A stretch of DNA of 33,973 bases from positions 1-33,973 of the forward strand of contig JAHEEE010000037.1 of NCBI GenBank assembly GCA_024640845.1, in the 5' to 3' direction. Below are positions 7,629 through 15,852 of the stretch, piece by piece; the stretch's first letter is position 1, and the number at the start of each line of letters is the position of its first letter. A program made the position numbers and the translations under genes. Source of the DNA: Myxococcales bacterium (GTDB lineage Bacteria > Myxococcota_A > Polyangia > Polyangiales > Houyiibacteriaceae). The notes under the pieces are model-generated. The model was not told the DNA's origin, did no database searches, and saw nothing but the letters and a program-made list of their open reading frames with translations.

Positions 7629-8977
7629 CCCGGACGACCACACGATCGCGCCCAAAGCGCTCCCAAGAAGGTGTTGCCTTGATCCTCGCGATCACGACGG
7701 TGGCGATCCTCGCGGTCATGCTGACAGACATGCATGAGACGACCGGCACGGCCTTTGCGGTGTCGACGTCGCAACGGGACGCTCTCCAGGCCGAGTACAT
7801 GGCGAAGAGCGCCTTGAATCTCACCCGGTTGCTCATTGGAAAGGAGCCAGAGGTTCGGCGGTTCATCGACCCGCTCTATCGCGCAGCCACCGGACGGCCC
7901 GCGCCACAACTACCCGTTTGGAATTTCATCGATGACCTCCTGGCCCCCTTCTGCACCCCCGAGGACGAGCGCGACACGCTCATGCAGCTCGGGATCGATT
8001 TTGGAGACACAGTCGGCTTCGACGGCCTACCAGGTCGATGCCATGTGGTCGCGGTGAGCGAGAACGGCAAGATCAACGTAAACGATCCGTTGTTTCTCGA
8101 CGGTGAACGCGCGCGCAACAACGTGGCCAATCAGCTCTTCGCGTTGACGGGCGGCTATCTCCCCGAGAGCCCCTACGACGCGTTGTTCACGACGCAGGAC
8201 GAGAACGGCACGATCACGACGCGTCTCGACCTCGTTGCAGCGGTCATAGACTGGTGGGATCGCGACATCCAGCGCACGGACTTCGACCCGGGTGCGGGCG
8301 AGACCCGCACCGGTGGCACAGGAACGGAAGACGACTCGATCTACCAACTCCGGGACGACGGCTATCGCAACAAGAATGCGCCGCTCGACTCGATTCAGGA
8401 GCTGAGATTGATTCGCGGCTTCTCAGATGATTTTTGGGCGACCTTCGTGGAGCCGATTCCCAACGACCCCGCATCACGCATCTTGACGATCTACGCGTCA
8501 GGCCTCGTCAACATCAACGAGGCCAGCCCGCAGGTTCTGCTGGGCCGCGTTTGTGCACACGCACCCGAGTCGACACTTTGTACCGACCCTCTCGAGTCGT
8601 TCAAGTTCACGAACCTCTTGAGCACGATTCGCGCACTCATTCCCATTCCTCTGTTCAGTCGTCCGGAGGACTTCACCAACTTCGTCGAGGGCAAAGGAGG
8701 CAGCAAAGACCTCTATCCGATGATCACGGGCTTCTTGCCCGAGGGGAGCGAGCTTCTGTTCCTTCCCATCGTGATCGATGAGCAGGAGAAGGCAGCACTC
8801 GTTCGCTCTCTGGCCACTGCTGCGAGGATCTTCACCATCGAAGCGACGGGGGTGGTCGGCCGATCGCGGGTTCGCATCGAGTCCGTCGTCAATTTCCACG
8901 ACCGATGGGTGCCACCACCACCAAACACTGGCCGCATGCCGGGGTTGGGTGTCTTCCACTACTATCGGGTGAATTGA
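7625..8977 (+). CDS. gspK: Minor pseudopilin GspK
   Basis: This is the large pseudopilin that caps the pseudopilus tip. The start at 7625 overlaps the gspJ stop by four bases; a longer in-frame open stretch from 7451 is not used. The 450-residue product has a basic leader ending SQEG and then VALILAITTVAILAVMLTDM. As usual for GspK, the residue at +5 is not Glu. The periplasmic part contains the GspK helix-hairpin-helix-like helical domain signs (SENGKINVNDPL, VAAVIDWWDRD, LDSIQELRLIRGFSDDFW, GLVNINEASPQVLL). It is longer than enteric GspK (about 330). gspL begins 1 base after the stop. Confidence 0.95.
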   Translation: MTRTTTRSRPKRSQEGVALILAITTVAILAVMLTDMHETTGTAFAVSTSQRDALQAEYMAKSALNLTRLLIGKEPEVRRFIDPLYRAATGRPAPQLPVWNFIDDLLAPFCTPEDERDTLMQLGIDFGDTVGFDGLPGRCHVVAVSENGKINVNDPLFLDGERARNNVANQLFALTGGYLPESPYDALFTTQDENGTITTRLDLVAAVIDWWDRDIQRTDFDPGAGETRTGGTGTEDDSIYQLRDDGYRNKNAPLDSIQELRLIRGFSDDFWATFVEPIPNDPASRILTIYASGLVNINEASPQVLLGRVCAHAPESTLCTDPLESFKFTNLLSTIRALIPIPLFSRPEDFTNFVEGKGGSKDLYPMITGFLPEGSELLFLPIVIDEQEKAALVRSLATAARIFTIEATGVVGRSRVRIESVVNFHDRWVPPPPNTGRMPGLGVFHYYRVN

Positions 8978-8978
8978 A

Positions 8979-10445
8979 ATGTCGTTGGTTTTGGGAATAG
9001 AGATCACACCACGCGTCGTGCGCGGAGCATTCCTGAAGACGGCGTTGCGCGGATCGGAAATCGAGCGCTATGCGGAGGCTCCGATTGCACGTCCGACGGA
9101 GTCACAGTCCGAGGCGGATGCACTCAGAGCGGCGGTCGGTCAGGTCCTCGCTCTAGGAAGCCGACCACCCGACCGGATCATCGCTTCGCTGAATGGCGAG
9201 GCCGCGTCGTTGAGGCTGATTGACCTTCCCGCCGGGGTGGAGAAAAAGATCGCCGAAGTCCTTCCGGGAGAGCTCGAGGCGGTCCTTCCGTTCGACATAA
9301 CGGACTCGGTCGTGGACTACCAAATCGTCGGAAGAACCAACACGACCATTCAGTTGATGACTGTTGCCGTGCCGCGCGCCAGCGTATCCGCGCGACTCCA
9401 ACAACTTCAGAATGCCGGGGTAGACCCGCGGGAGCTGGCAGTCGGAGCAGCCGCCTTCGGTGGGCTCGGCGGCATCATCGAAGAGTGGCTGTCGGAGCGG
9501 ACCGTGCTGGTCATCGACGTTGGCCCGGACAACACGGATTTCGCGATCCTCACAGCCGGGCAATGCACCTTCGCGCGAACGCTGTCAGGCGGAATGAACC
9601 TCGTGGAATCGGGCCGGCGAACCGAGCTCGGCGCCTCCCTGCAGCGAACGCTCGCAAGCTATAAGGCGCAGCGGGCGGAAGAGCCCTCCATCATTCTGCT
9701 CGCGGGGGAAACCGCGCCGATGGAAACCGCTCGCCAATGGCTCACCGAGCAGCTTGGCATCGAGTGCGGCACGGTGCCCATACCCTCCGCACCCGGCGCA
9801 GACGAGGACACGGTTGCGAAGTTCGCCAAAGCCGCGGCACTGGCGGCTCGGGCCATCACTAGAAAGAAACAACTCGATCTTCGGCAAGGCGAGTTTGCAT
9901 CGAGGGCGGCGGCAGGCGAGCTCCGCCAGCACTTGCGCCTCATCGCCGTGTGCGTCGGCGCGGTGCTCCTTTCGTTCATCGTCTCACTCGGCGCACGCTA
10001 CCGGGTCGCGCGAGCCGAGCACGAGCAACTCACCGAAGATCTCGCCGAGGTGAGCCAGGACCTGCTTGGCGAAGAGACCCGGACCGCCCTCCACGCAAGG
10101 GAGCTGCTCACCGCAGGACCGCGTATCGACGACCCGCTTCCGCGGTTCGATGCTTACGACGTGCTCGAGGCGATTTCCGAGAGCATCCCGCCCGAGATCA
10201 AGCATGACACGCGACGCTTACTGATCGAGATCGACGATGACGGACAGACCGGACGATTCGAGGTCCAGGGCACCGTCGACTCCATCGCCGAACGTGACCG
10301 TCTCGTCGAGGAGCTTCAGTCACACAAGTGCTTCGCGGACGTGGAAAAGGGATCGATCTCGACGACCGTCGGTGATCGGAAGGACTACAAGGTGGCCGTG
10401 AAAGTGGAATGCGAAGTCCAGGCCGACGCAGGGAAGGAGGAGTAG
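8979..10445 (+). CDS. gspL: Type II secretion protein GspL (actin-like/PilM fold)
   Basis: GspL is the bitopic inner-membrane protein that recruits GspE on the cytoplasmic side and GspM in the membrane. The 488-residue product has an N-terminal actin-like domain (VLGIEITPRVVRGAFLK at the start, VLVIDVGPDNTDFAIL near 177-192) resembling GspL/PilM. One transmembrane helix lies at about 319-337 (LRLIAVCVGAVLLSFIVSL), followed by a heptad-like region and a small periplasmic ferredoxin-like domain. Position between gspK and gspM supports the assignment. The strong GGAAGGAGG at its 3' end serves as the ribosome-binding site of gspM. Confidence 0.9.
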   Translation: MSLVLGIEITPRVVRGAFLKTALRGSEIERYAEAPIARPTESQSEADALRAAVGQVLALGSRPPDRIIASLNGEAASLRLIDLPAGVEKKIAEVLPGELEAVLPFDITDSVVDYQIVGRTNTTIQLMTVAVPRASVSARLQQLQNAGVDPRELAVGAAAFGGLGGIIEEWLSERTVLVIDVGPDNTDFAILTAGQCTFARTLSGGMNLVESGRRTELGASLQRTLASYKAQRAEEPSIILLAGETAPMETARQWLTEQLGIECGTVPIPSAPGADEDTVAKFAKAAALAARAITRKKQLDLRQGEFASRAAAGELRQHLRLIAVCVGAVLLSFIVSLGARYRVARAEHEQLTEDLAEVSQDLLGEETRTALHARELLTAGPRIDDPLPRFDAYDVLEAISESIPPEIKHDTRRLLIEIDDDGQTGRFEVQGTVDSIAERDRLVEELQSHKCFADVEKGSISTTVGDRKDYKVAVKVECEVQADAGKEE

Positions 10446-10446
10446 C

Positions 10447-11010
10447 GTGGCTTTTGGTGACGCGTTCGACAATCTGCGAAGCTGGTCCGACAGCTTGAGC
10501 ACTCGTGAGCAACGCTTGCTCGGCATGATGGGCCTGGTGTTCGGGGCTCTCCTGATCGTCCTGCCAATGTACGTCGGCATCGCGACCATCTCCGATGTCG
10601 AGAACGAGAACGAGGAGATCGTGCAGGTCCTGCGCGACATCAAGCGAGCAGAGCCCCGCCTTCGGCAACAAAAGGCCGAGAAACGGGCCATCGATGCACT
10701 CTACGATCGGAAGGCACCGTCGCTCGGAGGCTTCCTCGAAGAACGCGCGCAGCAATATGGCATCACTGGCCTCGGGATCACCGACCAGCCCAATCTGGAC
10801 CTCGGTGACTACAGCCGCCGCTCGGTGCGCGTGAGCCTTCCCGTCGTCGAGCTTCGGCCGCTCATCGAGATGTTGGCCGATATCGAGAACAGCTCATACC
10901 CCGTCTCGATCGAGCAAATCCAGATGACCGGTGGACGGATGAGAACAGGATACACCGTCAAGCTGGCGGTCAGCGCATATGATCGCAAAGTGCCCGGGCT
11001 GGCGGAGTAG
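10447..11010 (+). CDS. gspM: Type II secretion protein GspM
   Basis: GspM is the small bitopic partner of GspL in the inner-membrane platform. The GTG start at 10447 lies 1 base after the gspL stop and about 6-7 bases after a strong Shine-Dalgarno sequence (GGAAGGAGG). The 187 residues comprise a short cytoplasmic N-terminus, one transmembrane helix at about 23-45 (LLGMMGLVFGALLIVLPMYVG), a charged helical stretch and a C-terminal domain of alternating strands. Sequence conservation in this family is low, so the name depends mainly on size, topology and order between gspL and gspN. Confidence 0.82.
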   Translation: MAFGDAFDNLRSWSDSLSTREQRLLGMMGLVFGALLIVLPMYVGIATISDVENENEEIVQVLRDIKRAEPRLRQQKAEKRAIDALYDRKAPSLGGFLEERAQQYGITGLGITDQPNLDLGDYSRRSVRVSLPVVELRPLIEMLADIENSSYPVSIEQIQMTGGRMRTGYTVKLAVSAYDRKVPGLAE

Positions 11011-11018
11011 AGGCAGTC

Positions 11019-11972
11019 GTGCAGCGCATTCCGATCAAGAAGATATTGAAGTGGGCCGGATACCCGGCGTTCTTTATCGTGTGCTTCGTGTTCTTCGCAT
11101 ACAAGACCTTCCCCTACGATCGGCTCGCCGATCGCTTGGCACAGGAAGCGCAAGCCCGAGGCTATGAAATCGAGATCATCGACCTCACGCACTCCGGTCT
11201 CAGCGGACTCGCTTTCGAAAGCCTGCGGGTCGTGCTCCCCGCCGAAGAGGGGTCGCCTCCGCTGGACGTGATCTTCGACGAGCTCACGGTAAGCGCCTCC
11301 CTCTTGTCACTGATGACCGACACGACATCGTTCAGCTTCGACGCCGAGCTCGCCGGAGGCGAAGCGGTGGGTGACGTTTCGATTGGCACGGACAACATGG
11401 AAGTCGAAGCCGAAATCGAAGACATCGATCTCGCTGCGATCCCGGCGCTCCGCAGGTTCACTATGGTCCCGATGACCGGCACGCTGAACGCAGAGATCGA
11501 TCTCTCCATGCCGAGCAACGTCGCGGAGTCCACCGGCAACGTGGAGCTGACCATCGACTCACTCAACGTCGGAGACGGCAAGACCCAGCTCGATATCCCG
11601 GGCTGGGGTGGGCTCACACTCGATCGCGCCGACGCAGGCGACCTCGAGCTACTGGCGACGATCTCCGAGGGGACCGCCACAATCGAACGCGCCAAGTCCC
11701 ATGGGGAGGACCTAGAGCTCGACGCAGTGGGAACGGTGCGCCTCCTCCGTCCCATCAAGCGCTCTGAGCTGAACCTGATGGTCCGGGTCAAGATTGAGGA
11801 CGCATACAAAGACAGAAGCGCGAAAGTGGCAACGATGCTGGAGCTTGCGTCGTCGGGCCTCGAGGCTGCGATGACTCCCGATGGCGCGATGCAGTACATG
11901 ATCGGAGGGTCCGCAGGAGGCCGCTTGCGGCCCCGAGCTGCCGGGCGCCTGCCGTTCGAAGCCCCAAAGTGA
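11019..11972 (+). CDS. gspN: Type II secretion protein GspN
   Basis: This is the last gene of the secretion operon. The GTG start at 11019 gives a 317-residue protein with a single N-terminal transmembrane helix (about 13-29, YPAFFIVCFVFFAYKTFPY), then a large periplasmic part rich in beta strands (FESLRVVLPAEEG, GTLNAEIDLSMPSN, NVELTIDSLNVGDG). It looks like the AsmA-like/GspN family found at the end of deltaproteobacterial and some gammaproteobacterial gsp operons. The YEIEIIDLTHSGLSGLAFESL segment, like AsmA-type repeats, supports this. GspN is dispensable in several systems, and its role here is not evident. Confidence 0.82.
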   Translation: MQRIPIKKILKWAGYPAFFIVCFVFFAYKTFPYDRLADRLAQEAQARGYEIEIIDLTHSGLSGLAFESLRVVLPAEEGSPPLDVIFDELTVSASLLSLMTDTTSFSFDAELAGGEAVGDVSIGTDNMEVEAEIEDIDLAAIPALRRFTMVPMTGTLNAEIDLSMPSNVAESTGNVELTIDSLNVGDGKTQLDIPGWGGLTLDRADAGDLELLATISEGTATIERAKSHGEDLELDAVGTVRLLRPIKRSELNLMVRVKIEDAYKDRSAKVATMLELASSGLEAAMTPDGAMQYMIGGSAGGRLRPRAAGRLPFEAPK

Positions 11973-11973
11973 A

Positions 11974-12030
11974 GCTGGCCACTGGACGCGTTGGGGGGCT
12001 GTGCTTTAGAGAATACCGCCCCAGGCCAGC
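11974..12030 (+). promoter_or_regulatory. Possible structured leader in front of the RpoH-type gene
   Basis: The gap between gspN and the sigma gene contains nested complementary segments. GCTGGCC (11974-11980) and TGGGG (11992-11996) are together complementary to one uninterrupted block CCCCAGGCCAGC (12019-12030). They could form a 12-bp stem with an 11-base bulge on the 5' side and a 22-base loop. The only Shine-Dalgarno-like bases before ATG 12034 (AGG, 12023-12025) lie inside the stem, so folding would hide them. That would resemble thermosensor control of rpoH. The transcription start is unknown, and such pairings can arise by chance in GC-rich DNA. Confidence 0.3.
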
Positions 12031-12033
12031 GCC

Positions 12034-13020
12034 ATGACGGAAAACGACCCAGATCTACCGGACGAAATCGACGAACCAGAAGACGTCGAGGTCTTGGGCG
12101 AAGAGCCGAGTTACCGGGCGACCAAGGATGATGCGCTCGCGCCGGCCCAGTCGGCGATCTCTAGGCGGGATCCGCTCGCGGTCTACATGCGCGACGTTCA
12201 TCGCTACCCGCTTCTGTCGAAGGAAGAGGAACACGACCTCGCTGTACGCTACTTCGAGGAAGACGACGTCGAAGCAGCCAAGCGGCTAGTGACCTCCAAC
12301 CTGAGGCTCGTCGTGAAGATCGCGTACGACTACCGTCAGGCGTACAAGAACATCCTCGACCTCGTACAGGAGGGCAACATCGGCCTGATGCAAGCCGTGA
12401 AGAAGTACGACCCCTACAAGGGGGTCAAGCTCTCGAGTTACGCAGCGTGGTGGATTCGCGCGTACATTCTTCGCTACATCCTGAACAACCACCGACTGGT
12501 CAAGGTCGGGACCACGCAGGCTCAGCGCAAGCTCTTCTTCAACCTCCAAAAGGAGAAGGCACGCCTATCGGCGATGGGTATCGAACCGACCGCTGAAGTC
12601 ATCGCCGAGCGGTTGAACGTGCCCAAGCGGGACGTCGTCTCGATGGATATGCGGCTCGCCGCAGGTGACGCCTCGCTCGACGCACCCGTGGGCACATCCG
12701 AAGGACGCTCCGTTGCTCGCGTCGAGCTGTTGCCTTCGCAGGACGTTCGAGTGGACGATACCCTCGCGGACGCGCAGGTCGGCGACCAGTTCGCCGAGAA
12801 GATTCACGAGTTTGGAGACACGCTCGAGGGCAAGGAGAAGAAGATCTTCGACGATCGATTGGTCTCCGAGGACCCCAAAACCCTGCAGGCGCTCGGCGAC
12901 GAGTTTGGGGTGAGCCGCGAGCGCGTCCGGCAGATCGAGAAACGACTGCTGAAGAAGCTCAAGGAGTTCTTGCGCGATGAGCTGGGCGAGACGGTGGTCG
13001 ACGTCTACGAATCCCAGTAG
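12034..13020 (+). CDS. rpoH: RNA polymerase sigma factor, RpoH (sigma-32) type
   Basis: This is a group 3/heat-shock-type sigma-70 family factor that directs RNA polymerase to alternative promoters. It has 328 residues. An acidic N-terminal extension of about 45 residues precedes region 1.2 ([21 protein letters not shown]). Region 2 follows ([53 protein letters not shown]). The RpoH-box-like [15 protein letters not shown] comes directly after region 2.4. Region 3 is present, and region 4.2 carries the helix-turn-helix [21 protein letters not shown]. coli RpoH is 284 residues, so the acidic extension is the main difference. Myxobacteria carry several RpoH-like factors (such as SigB and SigC of Myxococcus xanthus), so the exact stress it serves cannot be read from sequence. 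Confidence 0.87.
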   Translation: MTENDPDLPDEIDEPEDVEVLGEEPSYRATKDDALAPAQSAISRRDPLAVYMRDVHRYPLLSKEEEHDLAVRYFEEDDVEAAKRLVTSNLRLVVKIAYDYRQAYKNILDLVQEGNIGLMQAVKKYDPYKGVKLSSYAAWWIRAYILRYILNNHRLVKVGTTQAQRKLFFNLQKEKARLSAMGIEPTAEVIAERLNVPKRDVVSMDMRLAAGDASLDAPVGTSEGRSVARVELLPSQDVRVDDTLADAQVGDQFAEKIHEFGDTLEGKEKKIFDDRLVSEDPKTLQALGDEFGVSRERVRQIEKRLLKKLKEFLRDELGETVVDVYESQ

Positions 13021-13057
13021 GGTTCGCGACGCCGCTCAGATGTGGTAACGCGCAGGG

Positions 13058-13894
13058 ATGGCCGGACGCTTGTCGATCGTGGCGACGCCGATCGGGTGTT
13101 TGGAGGACATCACCCTGCGGGCCTTGCGCGTATTGAGGGAAGCAGAGCTGATCCTCGCAGAAGACACCCGCCACACGCGAACGCTGTGCGCCAAGCACGG
13201 CATCGATACCCCGCTACGCTCGTTTCACGCGCACAGTAGTGACGAAAAGGTAGCTGCCGTAGTCGACGCGTTGCGGGGGGGCGCCCGCTTCGCCCTCGTC
13301 AGCGATGCGGGCACACCGTTGGTGAGTGACCCGGGTGCGCACCTCGTCTCGCTCGCCGCAAAGGCCGGTGTCACGATCGAGGCGATTCCCGGACCAAGCG
13401 CCGTGCTGGCTGCACTTTGTGTTGCGGGGTTCCGAGTGCGCCGATTCTCATTCGAGGGATTCCTCGCACGCGGAGGCAAGGAACGGCGCCAGGCGTTCGA
13501 TCGAATGCGGGACTCCGAGGCAGCCGTAGTTTTCTTCGAGTCTCCACACCGCATTCAGGCGACCCTGCGCGATCTGGAGGAACACGTGGGGGTCGACCGT
13601 GAGGTTGCCGTGTGCCGCGAGCTCACGAAAATCCACGAGCAAACGCTTCGAGGCCCTCTGCCGGAGGTCCGTGGGGCGCTCGCAGATCCGCCGAAGGGCG
13701 AAATCACCGTCGTGCTCGAAGGGAAGCGCAGCGATCGCCCGGCAGAAGATGTCGACGTCGCCGCACTGGTGAACGGGTGGAAGCGCGATGGAATGACCAA
13801 CAAAGAGATGGCCGAGCGGCTTCGTGACGACTTTGGTTGGAAGCGGAACGCGGCATACCAGGCCGTGCTCGATGCGACCTCGAACGACGACTAG
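13058..13894 (+). CDS. rsmI: 16S rRNA (cytidine(1402)-2'-O)-methyltransferase RsmI
   Basis: RsmI methylates the 2'-O of C1402 in the ribosomal P site using SAM, which helps decoding fidelity. The 278-residue protein shows the tetrapyrrole-methylase fold with the RsmI signatures: LSIVATPIGCLEDITLRAL at the start, AEDTRHTRTL, the ALVSDAGTPLVSDPG glycine-rich loop, IPGPSAVLAALCVAG, EGFLARGGKERR, and FFESPHRIQATLRDL. A C-terminal domain of about 40 residues (NGWKRDGMTNKEMAERLRDDFGWKRNAAY) is the winged-helix-like end common in this family. It starts 37 bases after the sigma gene. Its TAG stop shares the tetranucleotide CTAG with the stop of the convergent gene. Confidence 0.95.
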   Translation: MAGRLSIVATPIGCLEDITLRALRVLREAELILAEDTRHTRTLCAKHGIDTPLRSFHAHSSDEKVAAVVDALRGGARFALVSDAGTPLVSDPGAHLVSLAAKAGVTIEAIPGPSAVLAALCVAGFRVRRFSFEGFLARGGKERRQAFDRMRDSEAAVVFFESPHRIQATLRDLEEHVGVDREVAVCRELTKIHEQTLRGPLPEVRGALADPPKGEITVVLEGKRSDRPAEDVDVAALVNGWKRDGMTNKEMAERLRDDFGWKRNAAYQAVLDATSNDD

Positions 13895-14862
13895 CTCGCT
13901 GACGTGGGCAATGTCATGCAGACGCGCAAGCTCCCCGCGGTGCCTGCTTCGGTCCAAATGCGTCCGCCTTGGGTTTCGATCACGCTTCGGGCGACGGCGA
14001 CCTCGATCCCTAGGGCATCCGAGCGCGAAAGAGGCTTCTCCAGCTTCTCCACAATCGAGAGCGTATCCGCGGTGGCGTCTTTGAGGCTCGCCATGAGATC
14101 GAACTGAACGAACCCCTTCCCCGCCTGATCGCGACGAGGCGGCGCGACGCGGATCGAAATATCGGTTTCGGAGGAACGGATCACCAACACGGTGAGACTG
14201 ACCAGCGCCTGGACCGTTCGGTGCCGGTCTACGAAGACGCGAGGCAACCCCTCCGACACGCCCCCGACGACCGAAGTGCCGTCGGCGCGGGCGCGCGCGA
14301 ACCCAATGGCTTCGGTCACGAGCTCGTGTGGAGACACCCACTGCTGCTGCAGCCGGAGCGTGCCGGCCTCCATACGAGCCTGGTCGACAACGGTCGCGAC
14401 CAATCGCAGCAAGCGCTCGGCGGCGGCACGGATCGTACGCACACTCCGCTCCTGCTCGGCGTTGAGCTCTCCATCGACGCGCCCGAGCAACATGTCGGAG
14501 AAACCGGTCACCGAATTGAGCGGATTACGAAGATCGTGACCGAGGGCTCCGAGAAAGCGAGCCCTCTGGCGTTCCGGCAGCTCCGACTCCGTCTCGTAGG
14601 TGCCAACTGTCTCGAGCACCGGCGCCATGGCTTCGGGCGCAAGTTCCGTAGCGGGCGGGACGGGAGGCTCGGCGGAACCCAGAAGAAGCGTCAACGCGCG
14701 AATCGAAAAGACACTCTGCAAGAGCCCTACGCCCATGACCATGAGCGCTCCCCAGACGCGATGCTGGTCCGCCAACAACAGCCACAGCCCGGCGAAGTAG
14801 ACCGCCGAGCAGAGCAACGCCCAGCGCAGCCGTCGAATCGTTGGGTGTCTAGACACGCTCAC
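13891..14862 (-). CDS. Membrane histidine-kinase-like protein with degenerate ATPase domain (second of a pair)
   Basis: This is a 323-residue paralogue of the gene just upstream. The GTG start at 14862 overlaps the TGA of that gene (GTGA), pointing to coupled translation; a longer in-frame start at 14970 lies inside the upstream gene and is unlikely. Two transmembrane helices (about 13-31 and 37-58) are followed by a linker and a HisKA dimerisation domain with His109 (LGHDLRNPLNSVTGFSDMLL). The C-terminal part matches an HATPase domain in length and ending (GIEVAVARSVIETQGGRIWTE). However, the N-box Asn, the DxGxG box and the GLGL loop are not recognisable. It may be unable to bind ATP and act as a phosphotransfer or regulatory partner; this is inference. 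Confidence 0.78.
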   Translation of the reverse strand: MSVSRHPTIRRLRWALLCSAVYFAGLWLLLADQHRVWGALMVMGVGLLQSVFSIRALTLLLGSAEPPVPPATELAPEAMAPVLETVGTYETESELPERQRARFLGALGHDLRNPLNSVTGFSDMLLGRVDGELNAEQERSVRTIRAAAERLLRLVATVVDQARMEAGTLRLQQQWVSPHELVTEAIGFARARADGTSVVGGVSEGLPRVFVDRHRTVQALVSLTVLVIRSSETDISIRVAPPRRDQAGKGFVQFDLMASLKDATADTLSIVEKLEKPLSRSDALGIEVAVARSVIETQGGRIWTEAGTAGSLRVCMTLPTSAS

Positions 14863-15851
14863 GCCCGCCCTCCGACTGGAAGACGAATCATGAAACGCGA
14901 GGGCGAGCTCCCGTGATAGAGCGAACCGCCGTGGCGGCCGATGAGCTCCGAAGTGACTGCAACGGGCCACTGACGAATCTTCGTCATGTCCTCGGCGGCA
15001 AGCACTTCGGCCGTCGTCGGCAACGCCTCGAGCGTGGGCCGGTCCGAGCTGTCCGCACGTACCTCAATCGCGAAATAGTCTCCGGAAGGCGTCAGACTCA
15101 CTCCAATGTCTGCCTCCCGATGGCTCGTCGCCAGAAAGTCCGCCAGGACGAGAATCGAACGACGAAGCCGGGCTTCATCGGCTTCGGCAATACACGGCTC
15201 GTTGGGGAGCGTGCATTGAACATGCCGCTTGTTCGACCAGAGCTGCCTGGCCTCCGTCGTCGCCCGGCTGACGAGCCCGGCGACATCAACCCTCTCGGTG
15301 TCGAGACGGAGTTCACCCTCAGCGAGCTGAGAGATGTCGAGTGCACTGTCGAGTAATACCCGCAGGCGGATGCCGGACGCACGAATGATCTCCAGATCCT
15401 CTCTCTGCGAGGCATTCACATCGCCGTCGATGCCGCTCAAGAGGACGTCGGAGAAACCGAGCACCGCGTTGAGCGGCGTGCGAAACTCGTGGCGAAGCGC
15501 TCTCAGGTAGTCCACCTCGTCCGGACCTCCGCTCGATTCCGACAGCCGCTCGGGCGGGTCGGGAACCGCCGACGCCGAAGCGGCGATTGAACCAAGTGCC
15601 GCTCGCGGGTCGCCTGCATGCGCTTCGTTGCTCGATTCAGATTTCGACAGCGCCACGAAAAGTCTTCCGGGGACGAAGACGGCCGCAACGGCCGAGAGCA
15701 TGAACACCGCCCAGGACGAGCCATCACGAACGCCAGCTGCGAAGAACAAGCCGAGGCCCGTCAGCAGGGCCAACGTCGAGGCATAGACCCGGTACCGAAG
15801 GGCTGCCACACGCTGCAACTCCACCCGCAGTGAGTCCCCGCCATCCCCCAC
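14859..15851 (-). CDS. Membrane histidine-kinase-like protein with degenerate ATPase domain (first of a pair)
   Basis: The GTG start at 15851 lies 1 base after the GH15 stop, giving 330 residues. A longer frame from 15914 would overlap GH15 by 62 bases. Two transmembrane helices (about 22-40 and 46-68) precede a Ser/Pro-rich linker and a HisKA domain with His121 (LRHEFRTPLNAVLGFSDVLL). This domain closely parallels the downstream paralogue (GFSDxLL, then a GD/GE-x-N segment). The following domain has the D/E-ARLRRSILVLADFLA helix where NLLxNAxKF is expected, but Asn is absent. The DxGxG and GxGL boxes are missing, while a trailing SELIGRHGGSLYHG remains. There is no extracytoplasmic sensor of note and no adjacent response regulator. 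Confidence 0.78.
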   Translation of the reverse strand: MGDGGDSLRVELQRVAALRYRVYASTLALLTGLGLFFAAGVRDGSSWAVFMLSAVAAVFVPGRLFVALSKSESSNEAHAGDPRAALGSIAASASAVPDPPERLSESSGGPDEVDYLRALRHEFRTPLNAVLGFSDVLLSGIDGDVNASQREDLEIIRASGIRLRVLLDSALDISQLAEGELRLDTERVDVAGLVSRATTEARQLWSNKRHVQCTLPNEPCIAEADEARLRRSILVLADFLATSHREADIGVSLTPSGDYFAIEVRADSSDRPTLEALPTTAEVLAAEDMTKIRQWPVAVTSELIGRHGGSLYHGSSPSRFMIRLPVGGRA

Positions 15852-15852
15852 G

